From Tildeniella torsiva UHER 1998/13D (GTDB lineage Bacteria > Cyanobacteriota > Cyanobacteriia > Phormidesmidales > Phormidesmidaceae): a DNA stretch of 64,000 nucleotides. The stretch lies in assembly GCA_019358835.1 (NCBI GenBank), contig JAHHIH010000013.1, forward strand, positions 62,001 through 126,000, read 5' to 3'. Below the pieces are notes generated by a model. It searched no databases. It was not told where the DNA came from and saw nothing but the letters and a program-made list of their open reading frames with translations. The translations under genes and the position numbers were made by a program. Below are positions 36,518 to 43,958 of this stretch, one piece after another (positions within the stretch are counted from its first letter, which is position 1; every line of letters starts with the position of its first letter).

Positions 36518-37699
36518 ATGCGCACCATCGACAGCATCAACGCTAAAATCCGCGCCGGGCAGGTGGTGGTGCAAACCGCCGAAGCCTTTAAAGTGCAGGC
36601 CAAGGAGCAGGGCATTGCCGCCGCCGCTAAAGCGGTAGATGTGGTGGTCGCTGGCACCTTTGAGCCGATGGAATCGTCGGGTGCCATGCTCAATCTGGGC
36701 CACACCGACCCACCTATCAAGCTGCTGGAGTGCTACCTGGACGGGGTGCCCGCTTATGCAGGCTTTGGCGCGGTGGATGTCTGCCTGGGGGCGAGCCAGC
36801 CAGCCGTGGCCGGGCGAGGGGCCGACCTGGGCGATACCGAAACCCTGCGGGAGCACGGCGGTGGCCATGTGATTGCTGACCTGATCGCCGGGCGCAGCGT
36901 ACCGCTTCAGGCCACGGGCCACGGCACCGACTGCTACCCCCGCACCGCCCTCGAAACCACCATTACCCGCGACAGCATCAACCAGTTTTACCTGTTTAGC
37001 CCCAGGGGTCTCTACCAAAATTTTATTGTGGGGGTGAATGGGGGCGATCGCACCCTTTCCACCTACCTGGGTCCCCTTCAGCCCCGCCTCGGCAACGCGG
37101 TGTACGCCAACTCAGGGGCGCTATCGCCCTTGCTGAATGATCCTGACCTGGAAGCGATTGGCATTGGTACCCGCATCTTTTTTGGCGGCGGCATTGGCTA
37201 CCTCGCCTGGGAGGGCACCCAGCACTTTCCGCTCCAGCGCCGATTGCCCAACCGCACCCCCATCGGCCCCGCCGCCACCCTAGCCCTGATCGGCGATGCC
37301 AAGCAGATGCAGCCCCACTGGGTGCGAGGCTGCTACTTCAAAGGCTATGGCCCTTCGTTGATGCTGGGCGTAGGCGTACCCATCCCCATTCTCAACGAGC
37401 AGGTGGCGGCCCACTGCGCCGTGCAAGATGCCGACATTGTTGCCCCCGTGATGGATTTTTCCATTCCTCGGCGGGTGCGGCCCACCTTTGGGTTGGTCAG
37501 CTATGCCCAGCTCAAGTCGGGCAGCATTACCATCGAAGGTCAGCCGGTGCGCACGGCACCGCTGGCCAGCATTTACATGGCTCGTCAGGTCGCCGACGAG
37601 CTGAAAAGCTGGATTGAATCTGGGCAGTTTGAACTGACCTCCCCGGTGGCCTCTCTGCCCCAGGATCGCGCCTTTTTGCCCCAGGATGTGGGCAGCTAA
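36518..37699 (+). CDS. Homocysteine biosynthesis protein (DUF39, aspartate-semialdehyde sulfurtransferase family)
   Basis: The 393-residue product belongs to DUF39. In methanogens the relative MA1821 makes homocysteine from aspartate semialdehyde and sulfide with a ferredoxin partner. Visible family features are TINDSK-like opening (TIDSINAKIRAG), GTFEPMESSGAM, NLGHTDPPIK, a first cysteine in VDVCLGAS, a second in HGTDCYPRTALET, and a third in GCYFKGYGPSLMLGVGVPIPI. I use ATG 36518; the track's start lies in the preceding gene. No separate ferredoxin subunit is adjacent. Whether the cyanobacterial member does the same reaction is inferred. Confidence 0.85.
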   Translation: MRTIDSINAKIRAGQVVVQTAEAFKVQAKEQGIAAAAKAVDVVVAGTFEPMESSGAMLNLGHTDPPIKLLECYLDGVPAYAGFGAVDVCLGASQPAVAGRGADLGDTETLREHGGGHVIADLIAGRSVPLQATGHGTDCYPRTALETTITRDSINQFYLFSPRGLYQNFIVGVNGGDRTLSTYLGPLQPRLGNAVYANSGALSPLLNDPDLEAIGIGTRIFFGGGIGYLAWEGTQHFPLQRRLPNRTPIGPAATLALIGDAKQMQPHWVRGCYFKGYGPSLMLGVGVPIPILNEQVAAHCAVQDADIVAPVMDFSIPRRVRPTFGLVSYAQLKSGSITIEGQPVRTAPLASIYMARQVADELKSWIESGQFELTSPVASLPQDRAFLPQDVGS

Positions 37700-37704
37700 C
37701 AGGT

Positions 37705-38835
37705 CTATTCAGCGCTGCTTTCAGGGGGTTCGTCACGCTTTTTGGGGCGACTCGCAGGGCGTTCGGAAACCGACTCGGAACGAGTATCTGTCCCGGAATC
37801 GCTGCCCTTAACTCCGGTGGGACGGCGACTGGGCATGGGCGGACGGCTGCCCCCTGGCCCACTGCGCATGCCTGGCTTACCTCGGCGGGGGCCAGCACCG
37901 CCGCTGCCCTTGGCCCGCTTCTTAGGCGGCACAATCCCCACGGGTGAGGCTTCACTCAGCACCAGTACCTTGGCTTCGCGCTTGACTTTAAAGTCCCAAA
38001 AATAGCCCACGGTGCGACCCTCAATGGTGCCGTGGAGCAGCAGCTTAAACGGTTTAGACGTGCCTGGGGTACGCTTTGCCCCCTGCAAAATCTTGACGGC
38101 AATACACTTGTCTTCTGGCGTGTACTTGATGACCTCACCGCGAATGGAGAAGAAGTTGTCGTCTACCGGCGGCAGATCAGCTAAATCTGGCTTTTCAGGG
38201 GCAGCTTCACCAGTTTCGTCCTCGTCCTCGTCCTCGTCCTCGCTGGCGGGAGCTTCCCCAGGCAGGCCAAGGGTTTCGGGTTCCCAAACCCCAACGATCT
38301 GTAGGTGCAAGTCTTGGTCGTCGTTATCTAGCTCGCGCCGGGTGCGGGGATAGACGACCCAGAGGTGGGGCATGGTCAAATCGATATGCTTCTTCACCAG
38401 ACTGGTGATGCGCCCCAGCAGCACCGAATCAATCACGTGGCCATCTTCAGTGGTCAGGTTGCCCCGGTTGAGCTGGTCTGCTTCGCTGGGTTCGTAGGTG
38501 CCTCGCACCAGGCCAATGGCCCGATACTGCATGGGTTCGCTGGGGGGGGCAATGGGCTGATAGCGATAGGCGGCGGGGTCAGGCTCAGGAGCAGCAGGTT
38601 CTGGAGCCTTTTCGGTAACCGCCGCTTTAGGAACCATTACAGCGTCGGCCGTCTTAGCCACCGGCTTGACGGCCACCGAAACTTCGGGGGCAGCGGCGGG
38701 GCGCACCGGACGCACCGGGCGCTGGGGAGGCGACATTAGTGATGGCCGATCGGCAGCGGATGCTGTCTCCTTTTCGTGACTATCCTTAGCGTTAATGTCG
38801 CTCTTATTAGAAGCGTCTTGCTCTGCAGAACCCAT
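37705..38835 (-). CDS. Hypothetical protein with disordered ends and a central conserved domain
   Basis: The 376-residue product has a ~85-residue disordered Pro/Ala-rich N-terminus (VRPVRPAAAPEV), a conserved-looking core in two parts (YRAIGLVRGTYEPSEADQLNRGNL, DLTMPHLWVVYPRTR, then FFSIRGEVIKYTPEDKCIAVKILQGAKR and FKLLLHGTIEGRTVGYFWDFKV), an acidic DEDEDEDE spacer from a GTCCTC tandem repeat, and a basic Gly/Pro/Arg-rich C-terminus. The core is beta-rich and may bind nucleic acid given the charged tails, but that is a guess. Convergent with the DUF39 gene. Confidence 0.75.
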   Translation of the reverse strand: MGSAEQDASNKSDINAKDSHEKETASAADRPSLMSPPQRPVRPVRPAAAPEVSVAVKPVAKTADAVMVPKAAVTEKAPEPAAPEPDPAAYRYQPIAPPSEPMQYRAIGLVRGTYEPSEADQLNRGNLTTEDGHVIDSVLLGRITSLVKKHIDLTMPHLWVVYPRTRRELDNDDQDLHLQIVGVWEPETLGLPGEAPASEDEDEDEDETGEAAPEKPDLADLPPVDDNFFSIRGEVIKYTPEDKCIAVKILQGAKRTPGTSKPFKLLLHGTIEGRTVGYFWDFKVKREAKVLVLSEASPVGIVPPKKRAKGSGGAGPRRGKPGMRSGPGGSRPPMPSRRPTGVKGSDSGTDTRSESVSERPASRPKKRDEPPESSAE

Positions 38836-39287
38836 GACACCACCGATCTCCCTCTCAACATCAACCAGTCACCCGGCGCAACGGTAATTCCGCGCCTGAC
38901 TTAGCCTGTAAGCCTAGCGTAACATTCACCCTTTAATGTGCATGGCAGGGCAAATATTTAAGCCGTTAGCACAACCCATCAAAGGCTTCACAAACGGAGC
39001 TGATCATGGCCATCAAGAGCCATTGAATAACTCCCTAAGGATTCACTGCCGCCGCCGCTGTGCTTTGACTGGGCAACTAGCTTAATTTTCCATCGGTGAC
39101 GGTTAGCAATCCGTATCGTTTCTGAGCTTTTTGACAACTTCTTTGCTACTGTAGCCCTGTCTATGGCCTAGGCTAGCCTGGGCTCAGGTTCAGACCTGGG
39201 TTCAAAACGCTAAGATCATTGACTTGCTCAACTTTTTGCGATCGCCCCTAGGCTGCGATCGCGTCGCTCCCCCGAAGAGGTACACCC
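38836..39287. other. Intergenic gap without recognisable gene
   Basis: A 452-base divergent region between the hypothetical gene and the TPR gene. It contains a small hairpin (CAGGT TCAG ACCTG near 39187) and a TTGACA box at 39131-39136 without a well-spaced -10. No tRNA, ORF or longer inverted repeat was seen. Confidence 0.4.
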
Positions 39288-40166
39288 GTGACCGCAAACC
39301 GCAATCGTTGGCTCGTTGGCACCGTTTTAACCCTAGCGTTAGCGGCCTTTTTGTCGCTCTCGCTGCTGCCAATTTTGGGCAGCAATAGCGGCCGTCGAGC
39401 CAGTAGCACGCCCGATGCCAATCCTACCGCCGATCCTGTGGCCATGCAGGCCGAGCTAGAGGCCCAGGCAAAAGGCTACGAACTCGTGCTAGAGCGCGAG
39501 CCTGACAACCAAACCGCGCTTCAGGGTCTGGTAGACGCCCGCATTCAGCTGGGCGATATTAACGGCGTCGTGGCCCCCCTCGAAAAGCTGGTTGAACTCA
39601 ACCCCGACGTACCCGACTACGCGGTGCTGCTAGCCCAAACCAAGCAACAGATGGGCGATTTAGAGGGCGCAGCTCAGATCTATCGTCAGGTGCTCGATCA
39701 GCAGCCCGGCAACATGAATGCCCTGCAAGGGCTAACGGTTCTCCTCGTGCAACAGAAGCGCCCCCAGGCGGCTATCGGCCTGCTGCAAGACACCCTAAAA
39801 ACCGCCGATCAGCTGCAATCAGAAGGGGGGGCAGCCGGTTTCGACGCGACATCGGTGAAACTACTGCTGGCCCAGGTGCATGTCGAGAATAACAGCCCCG
39901 ACCAGGCGATCGCCCTCTATGACGAAACCATTGCAGCGGCTCCCGAAGACTTTCGCCCAGTACTGGCTAAGGCCTTAGTGCTGCGCGACCAGGGAGATAC
40001 CGAAACGGCCCAGGCGCTCTTTGCCCAGGCCACCACCCTGGCTCCAGCACAGTTTAAAGATCAGATTGGTCAGATGGCAACCCAGGGCCAGACGGCACCG
40101 GATGCCAGCGGCAGCGACATCATCGAGCCCGCGCCCGCTGAACCTGCCACCGAGTCAACACCCTAG
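39288..40166 (+). CDS. Membrane-anchored tetratricopeptide repeat protein
   Basis: A GTG start is preceded by GAAGAGG. The 292-residue product has an N-terminal membrane anchor or signal (WLVGTVLTLALAAFLSLSLLPIL) and then TPR units (YELVLEREPDNQTALQGLVDARIQLGD, GAAQIYRQVLDQQPGNMNALQGL, AIALYDETIAAAPEDFRPVLAKALVL). The C-terminus is acidic and Ala/Pro-rich. Likely periplasmic or thylakoid-lumenal scaffold of CcmI-like topology; no specific complex can be named. Its stop overlaps that of the next convergent gene. Confidence 0.85.
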   Translation: MTANRNRWLVGTVLTLALAAFLSLSLLPILGSNSGRRASSTPDANPTADPVAMQAELEAQAKGYELVLEREPDNQTALQGLVDARIQLGDINGVVAPLEKLVELNPDVPDYAVLLAQTKQQMGDLEGAAQIYRQVLDQQPGNMNALQGLTVLLVQQKRPQAAIGLLQDTLKTADQLQSEGGAAGFDATSVKLLLAQVHVENNSPDQAIALYDETIAAAPEDFRPVLAKALVLRDQGDTETAQALFAQATTLAPAQFKDQIGQMATQGQTAPDASGSDIIEPAPAEPATESTP

Positions 40167-40477
40167 CTCAGGGTTCCAGCCGGAGTAGACGAGGCAACCC
40201 CTCGATCGGGGCGACTTGACGCTGCCACACTGGCGTCTACGGGCTCAAACTCAATGTGGTTGAGCAGCGTGGTCACAAAGGCAAACAGCAAAAACGGCAG
40301 CGACAACACCAAAATTAGCCCTACGGTAGCCAGAGCAAAAATGGGCTGACGCGCCCCCATCAGCGCCAGGGAGGCGGCCAGGCTGACGAACAAAATCACC
40401 AGCCAGGCGATAATTTGCCCGTAAATATCTCCAAAGGTAAGCGTGCAAGCGAAGCGATACTTATTCCCGGTATCCAT
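40163..40477 (-). CDS. Small membrane protein, unknown function
   Basis: The 104-residue product has two strong hydrophobic helices: ~20-42 (QIIAWLVILFVSLAASLALM) and ~46-68 (FALATVGLILVLSLPFLLFAF), and a hydrophilic tail. The N-terminus (TGNKYRFACTLTFGDIYG) resembles conserved cyanobacterial small membrane proteins, but no name is known to me. The stop codon shares CTAG (40163-40166) with the convergent TPR gene. Confidence 0.75.
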   Translation of the reverse strand: MDTGNKYRFACTLTFGDIYGQIIAWLVILFVSLAASLALMGARQPIFALATVGLILVLSLPFLLFAFVTTLLNHIEFEPVDASVAASSRPDRGVASSTPAGTLS

Positions 40478-40610
40478 GGTGTTGTCCTGCCAGAATCGGT
40501 CTTATTAGAGATCAGCATATCGGCCTCGCCCTGACCGCTATGGTTTCTCAACATTTCCACAAGAGTTGCAATGAAATGTTGCAGCCCATTACATAGATAT
40601 AGGCCGGGCC

Positions 40611-41207
40611 ATGGGGTATCAGTACATTTTGTTTTACAAGCCCTACAACGTACTCAGTCAGTTCAGCCCAGGGAGCACCCCACCCGCCGCTGACTTAGCC
40701 CCCCGCCTGACGCTCAAGGACTTCATCTCGATCGCCGATGTTTACCCTGTTGGGCGTCTCGACCGCGACAGCGAAGGGCTGATGCTGCTGACCAATCACG
40801 GTCGAGTCCAGCATCGGCTCAGCGAGCCCCGCTTTGGCCACCGCCGCACCTATTGGGTTCAGGTCGAGCACTTGCCGTCAACCGCCGCGATCGCGCAGCT
40901 GCGGCAAGGGGTAACTATCAAGGGCTACCGCACCCTGCCCTGTCAGGTCGAACTGATGACGACCGCACCACCCCTGCCGGAACGAGACCCGCCGATTCGC
41001 GATCGCCAGAGCATCCCGACGGCCTGGCTCGAAATGACCCTGCAAGAGGGCAAAAACCGTCAGGTGCGCCGCATGACCGCTGCCGTCGGCCACCCCACCC
41101 TGCGGCTGGTGCGCCAGGCGATCGCCCACCTCCACCTGGGCGATCTACAGCCTGGCCAGTGGCGGCCTGCCACCCCCGCCGAGCGGCAGGGGCTGCTGCA
41201 ACTTTAG
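40611..41207 (+). CDS. Pseudouridine synthase, RluE/RsuA family
   Basis: The 198-residue product is a short RsuA/RluB/E/F-type rRNA pseudouridine synthase. The catalytic aspartate is in VGRLDRDSEGLMLLTN; other motifs are YILFYKPYNVLSQF, RRTYWVQVEHLP and EGKNRQVRRMTAAVGHPTLRLVR. There is no N-terminal S4 domain, as in RluE, which modifies U2457 of 23S rRNA in E. coli. The target here is inferred from length and pattern only. Confidence 0.9.
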   Translation: MGYQYILFYKPYNVLSQFSPGSTPPAADLAPRLTLKDFISIADVYPVGRLDRDSEGLMLLTNHGRVQHRLSEPRFGHRRTYWVQVEHLPSTAAIAQLRQGVTIKGYRTLPCQVELMTTAPPLPERDPPIRDRQSIPTAWLEMTLQEGKNRQVRRMTAAVGHPTLRLVRQAIAHLHLGDLQPGQWRPATPAERQGLLQL

Positions 41208-41502
41208 ATTCTACGGTGCGCCAACTCCTACGCAACTTGGCTGAGGCTGAGTCAACAATCGATGGGTTAGGCCGGTCAGAGAAGGGGCATTAAGTTACTA
41301 TGGGCTTGCAATGGGGCGACCTAGAGGTGACCCGTGCGATACTTAACGTATAACGGTGAGGCCAATTTACGTCTAAGGGGTGCATCGATCGCTTACTCAG
41401 GGTCTGCTCATTTCCCCAGTACCGCGCACAACTTAATTAGGCCTAGCGATGGGGGATACCCTACTCGCTGGCTGGCTAGCCTAACTTTGGATCATCGCTA
41501 GG

Positions 41503-43353
41503 ATGCTAACCTGCCCCTTTTGTGAGTTTGACAATACCAATTCACAGCGATTCTGCAAACGGTGTGGCCAGCCACTCCAGCGGTGGCGAGTGATTGATAT
41601 TCCCAAGGCAGGGGCAGGGGCGATTGCCCCTGGCGACCTCGACCCAGAGGGCTATCTCGACTGCGATCGCCGCTACCGACTCATGTCTCCATCAGACAGT
41701 CAGACCTCCTTTGGCGCTACCCCCCTAGTCGTCATCGACTGCCATCCCGAATCCGATGCGCCCCTCCAGGCCCTACAGTCAGACTGGCTCGAAACACCGG
41801 CGCTCGATCCCGCAGAGCATCCCCTGGCCGCCACGGTGCCCCCTGAAGCCTATCCATACCTGGCCCTCCAGGCCGACTATTTCCCCGCCGTGCCTGAGCT
41901 GCACCATGCTTGGCAGACGCCCCAGCGCACCCTTTTGCTGATTGAAGACCGCAGCGTTTGGCTGCCGCTGGCGGCAGGCTGGGCTGCCATAGATGACCCG
42001 CTTCAGCACCTCCAGTGGTTGTTTGAGACTACGCTGCTGTGGCAGGCACTGGCTCCTTGGCAGGGGCAAGCTACCCTCCTAACCCCCCAGCGGCTCGCCC
42101 TCAACGAACACAACTTGCTCTGCCTTACTCAGATCGATCAGGGGCCTAACCTGTCGCCTTTGCCCCTAGAAGCCCTAGGCCAAATGTGGCAGTCTACCCT
42201 CGGCACTGGGCAAAGCCGTCTACCGCCCAAGGTGCAGACGCTCATCAGCCATCTTGCAGAGGGCCAGCTGAGCGACCTCGACCAAGTGCAAGACACCCTG
42301 GCCGAAGCCGCCCAGGCCTATTCGCCAACCGCCGTCGAAGTCTCCCCCCCATCCTGGCCTGACCCCGATGAAGAGATTACCGCTTCCGATCTAGAGCCCG
42401 ACCTAGAGCTGTCCGCCGCCGATCTTGACCTGGAGGCCGACGCGGTCTTTGATACCCAAGAACTGACCGACGACGACGATGGCAATGGGCTGATGGAAAC
42501 GCCAACCATGGTCTTACCCATGAAGCTGGCTCACCTTGACGATGCCGGCCAGAGCCACGTCGGTCAGCAGCGTCACCACAACGAAGACTGGTTCTTTACC
42601 CAGACGCAGCTCCAAAAGGTTAGCGGCCCCCAGGGCAACGTTTTGCGGTCTAAAGGGCTCTATATCCTTTGCGATGGCATGGGCGGCCACGCCTCGGGAG
42701 AAGTCGCTAGTCAGCTAGCCGTGCGCACGCTGCGTGACTATTTGACGCAGCACTGGAGCAGCGATCGCCTGCCGGATCACGACACCCTGGCTAAAGCCGT
42801 ATTCACCGCTAACCAAACAATCTTCGACATCAACCAAGCCAATGCAACGTCGGGCGTCGGGCGCATGGGCACTACCCTGGTGATGGTGCTGTTGCACAAC
42901 CTCGATATCGCTGTCGTTCACGTGGGCGATAGTCGTCTGTACAGCTATAACAAGCGCATGGGGCTGCGGCAGCTCACCCTCGATCACGAAGTCGGCCAGC
43001 GGGAGATCAATCGGGGCGTAGAGCCCGCGATCGCCTATGCTCGCCCCGATGCCTACCAACTTACCCAAGCGCTCGGGCCACGGGGTGAAGAGGATCTCGT
43101 CCCCAGCATTGCCTACCACGAGCTTACAGAAGACACCCTGCTGATCCTGTGCTCCGACGGCCTCAGCGACAATGATCTACTGGAGAGGCATATCGATACC
43201 CACATTGCCGGGTTGTTGAGTTCAAAAGCAAACTTAGAGACGGGTGTAGCTCAGCTCACCGATCTGGCCAACGAAAAAAATGGCCATGACAACATCACGA
43301 CCATTTTGGTGCGGGTTAAACTTCAACCCGACATGCTGTCAATTACGGGCTAG
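41503..43353 (+). CDS. PP2C-type serine/threonine phosphatase with N-terminal zinc ribbon
   Basis: The 616-residue product begins with a zinc ribbon (CPFCEFDNTNSQRFCKRCGQPL). Then comes a ~300-residue region of unknown fold ending in an acidic linker (SDLEPDLELSAADLDLEADA), and a C-terminal PP2C domain from ~345: QRHHNEDWFF, LCDGMGGHASGEVASQLAV, GTTLVMVLL, VVHVGDSRLYSY and ILCSDGLSDND, with the metal-binding aspartates present. It should dephosphorylate Ser/Thr sites in the cytoplasm, possibly opposing Hanks-type kinases. The stop codon lies in a large palindrome. Confidence 0.92.
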   Translation: MLTCPFCEFDNTNSQRFCKRCGQPLQRWRVIDIPKAGAGAIAPGDLDPEGYLDCDRRYRLMSPSDSQTSFGATPLVVIDCHPESDAPLQALQSDWLETPALDPAEHPLAATVPPEAYPYLALQADYFPAVPELHHAWQTPQRTLLLIEDRSVWLPLAAGWAAIDDPLQHLQWLFETTLLWQALAPWQGQATLLTPQRLALNEHNLLCLTQIDQGPNLSPLPLEALGQMWQSTLGTGQSRLPPKVQTLISHLAEGQLSDLDQVQDTLAEAAQAYSPTAVEVSPPSWPDPDEEITASDLEPDLELSAADLDLEADAVFDTQELTDDDDGNGLMETPTMVLPMKLAHLDDAGQSHVGQQRHHNEDWFFTQTQLQKVSGPQGNVLRSKGLYILCDGMGGHASGEVASQLAVRTLRDYLTQHWSSDRLPDHDTLAKAVFTANQTIFDINQANATSGVGRMGTTLVMVLLHNLDIAVVHVGDSRLYSYNKRMGLRQLTLDHEVGQREINRGVEPAIAYARPDAYQLTQALGPRGEEDLVPSIAYHELTEDTLLILCSDGLSDNDLLERHIDTHIAGLLSSKANLETGVAQLTDLANEKNGHDNITTILVRVKLQPDMLSITG

Positions 43354-43370
43354 CTAGCCCGTAATTGACA
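43337..43370. terminator. Perfect 34-bp palindrome, probable bidirectional terminator
   Basis: TGTCAATTACGGGCTAG followed directly by its reverse complement CTAGCCCGTAATTGACA, with no spacer. It includes the TAG stop of the PP2C gene and ends five bases before the stop of the convergent small gene. Such a stem between two converging genes would stop transcription from both sides, although there is no long U-run. Confidence 0.65.
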
Positions 43371-43375
43371 AGCTG

Positions 43376-43612
43376 CTAATCCTCTTCCCAAGACTGCACC
43401 GACAGCAAATCTTCAATCGGATCTTGGGTAGAAAAGTCGAATTCTTCTAGTTCTTGCTTCCAGTGGGTCCAGTCATCCCCAAACAAGAAGGCGATTTTCC
43501 AAATCGGATCGCTGGGGCGAACGACTTTGGATTTCTTCACTAAAGACTCAACTTGGCGCTGAAATTTCACCATTGGGTGAGCGACAACTAAGTCGGCAAT
43601 TGCTTCAGTCAT
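43376..43612 (-). CDS. Small conserved hypothetical protein
   Basis: The 78-residue product is soluble and acidic (KFQRQVESLVKKSKVVRPSDPIWKIAFLFG, then WTHWKQELEEFDFS; quoted in parts). The pattern looks like a conserved cyanobacterial small protein, but I cannot name the family. Convergent with the PP2C gene, with the palindrome between them. There is no obvious RBS before ATG 43612. Confidence 0.65.
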   Translation of the reverse strand: MTEAIADLVVAHPMVKFQRQVESLVKKSKVVRPSDPIWKIAFLFGDDWTHWKQELEEFDFSTQDPIEDLLSVQSWEED

Positions 43613-43741
43613 ATTTTCGATTTAAAAAGCTCTTCAGAACGTTGAACCGGGAAAATCTGCACACCCTTGAAACTTGCGCAGGCATTAACCCTAGATTCAG
43701 GAACACAGCATAACACAAGAACGCAACTACGCAATTCTGTC

Positions 43742-43878
43742 TACGGTTATTTGTCAAAGGATTGTGGGTCTTGTCCAGAATCCCAACAGCGGTGCCCTTA
43801 CATGACCTTCATCATAGCCCCCAGCACGGCGATTGAGCGGGGGTGGATATTCTCCCTGGTGAAGGTCAGATAACCGTA
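43742..43878 (+). ncRNA. Candidate structured RNA upstream of thrS
   Basis: The 346-base gap before thrS has no ORF but nested pairings. A closing stem TACGGTTAT (43742-43750) pairs with ATAACCGTA (43870-43878) and can extend to 12 bp. Inside, TGACCTTCATCA (43803-43814) pairs with TGGTGAAGGTCA (43857-43868) over 12 bp with one wobble, enclosing CCCCC/GGGGG. A weaker GGATT/AATCC hairpin sits in the left half. The fold is a multi-branched domain of ~137 bases ending 80 bases before the thrS start. It does not match tRNA, tmRNA, 4.5S RNA, T-box or riboswitch motifs I know. The strand is assumed from thrS. Confidence 0.45.
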
Positions 43879-43958
43879 CCCCGGCGGGCATCGCCTTGGG
43901 TTGACCCAATAGTCGCTAAACTAGAAACCGTATTCTTTTTTGCCTTCAGCGTTGACCC

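Noticed and set aside
43742-43958. T-box riboswitch in front of thrS
   Set aside because: T-boxes are a feature mainly of Firmicutes and Actinobacteria, and the conserved T-box sequence and terminator/antiterminator were not seen.
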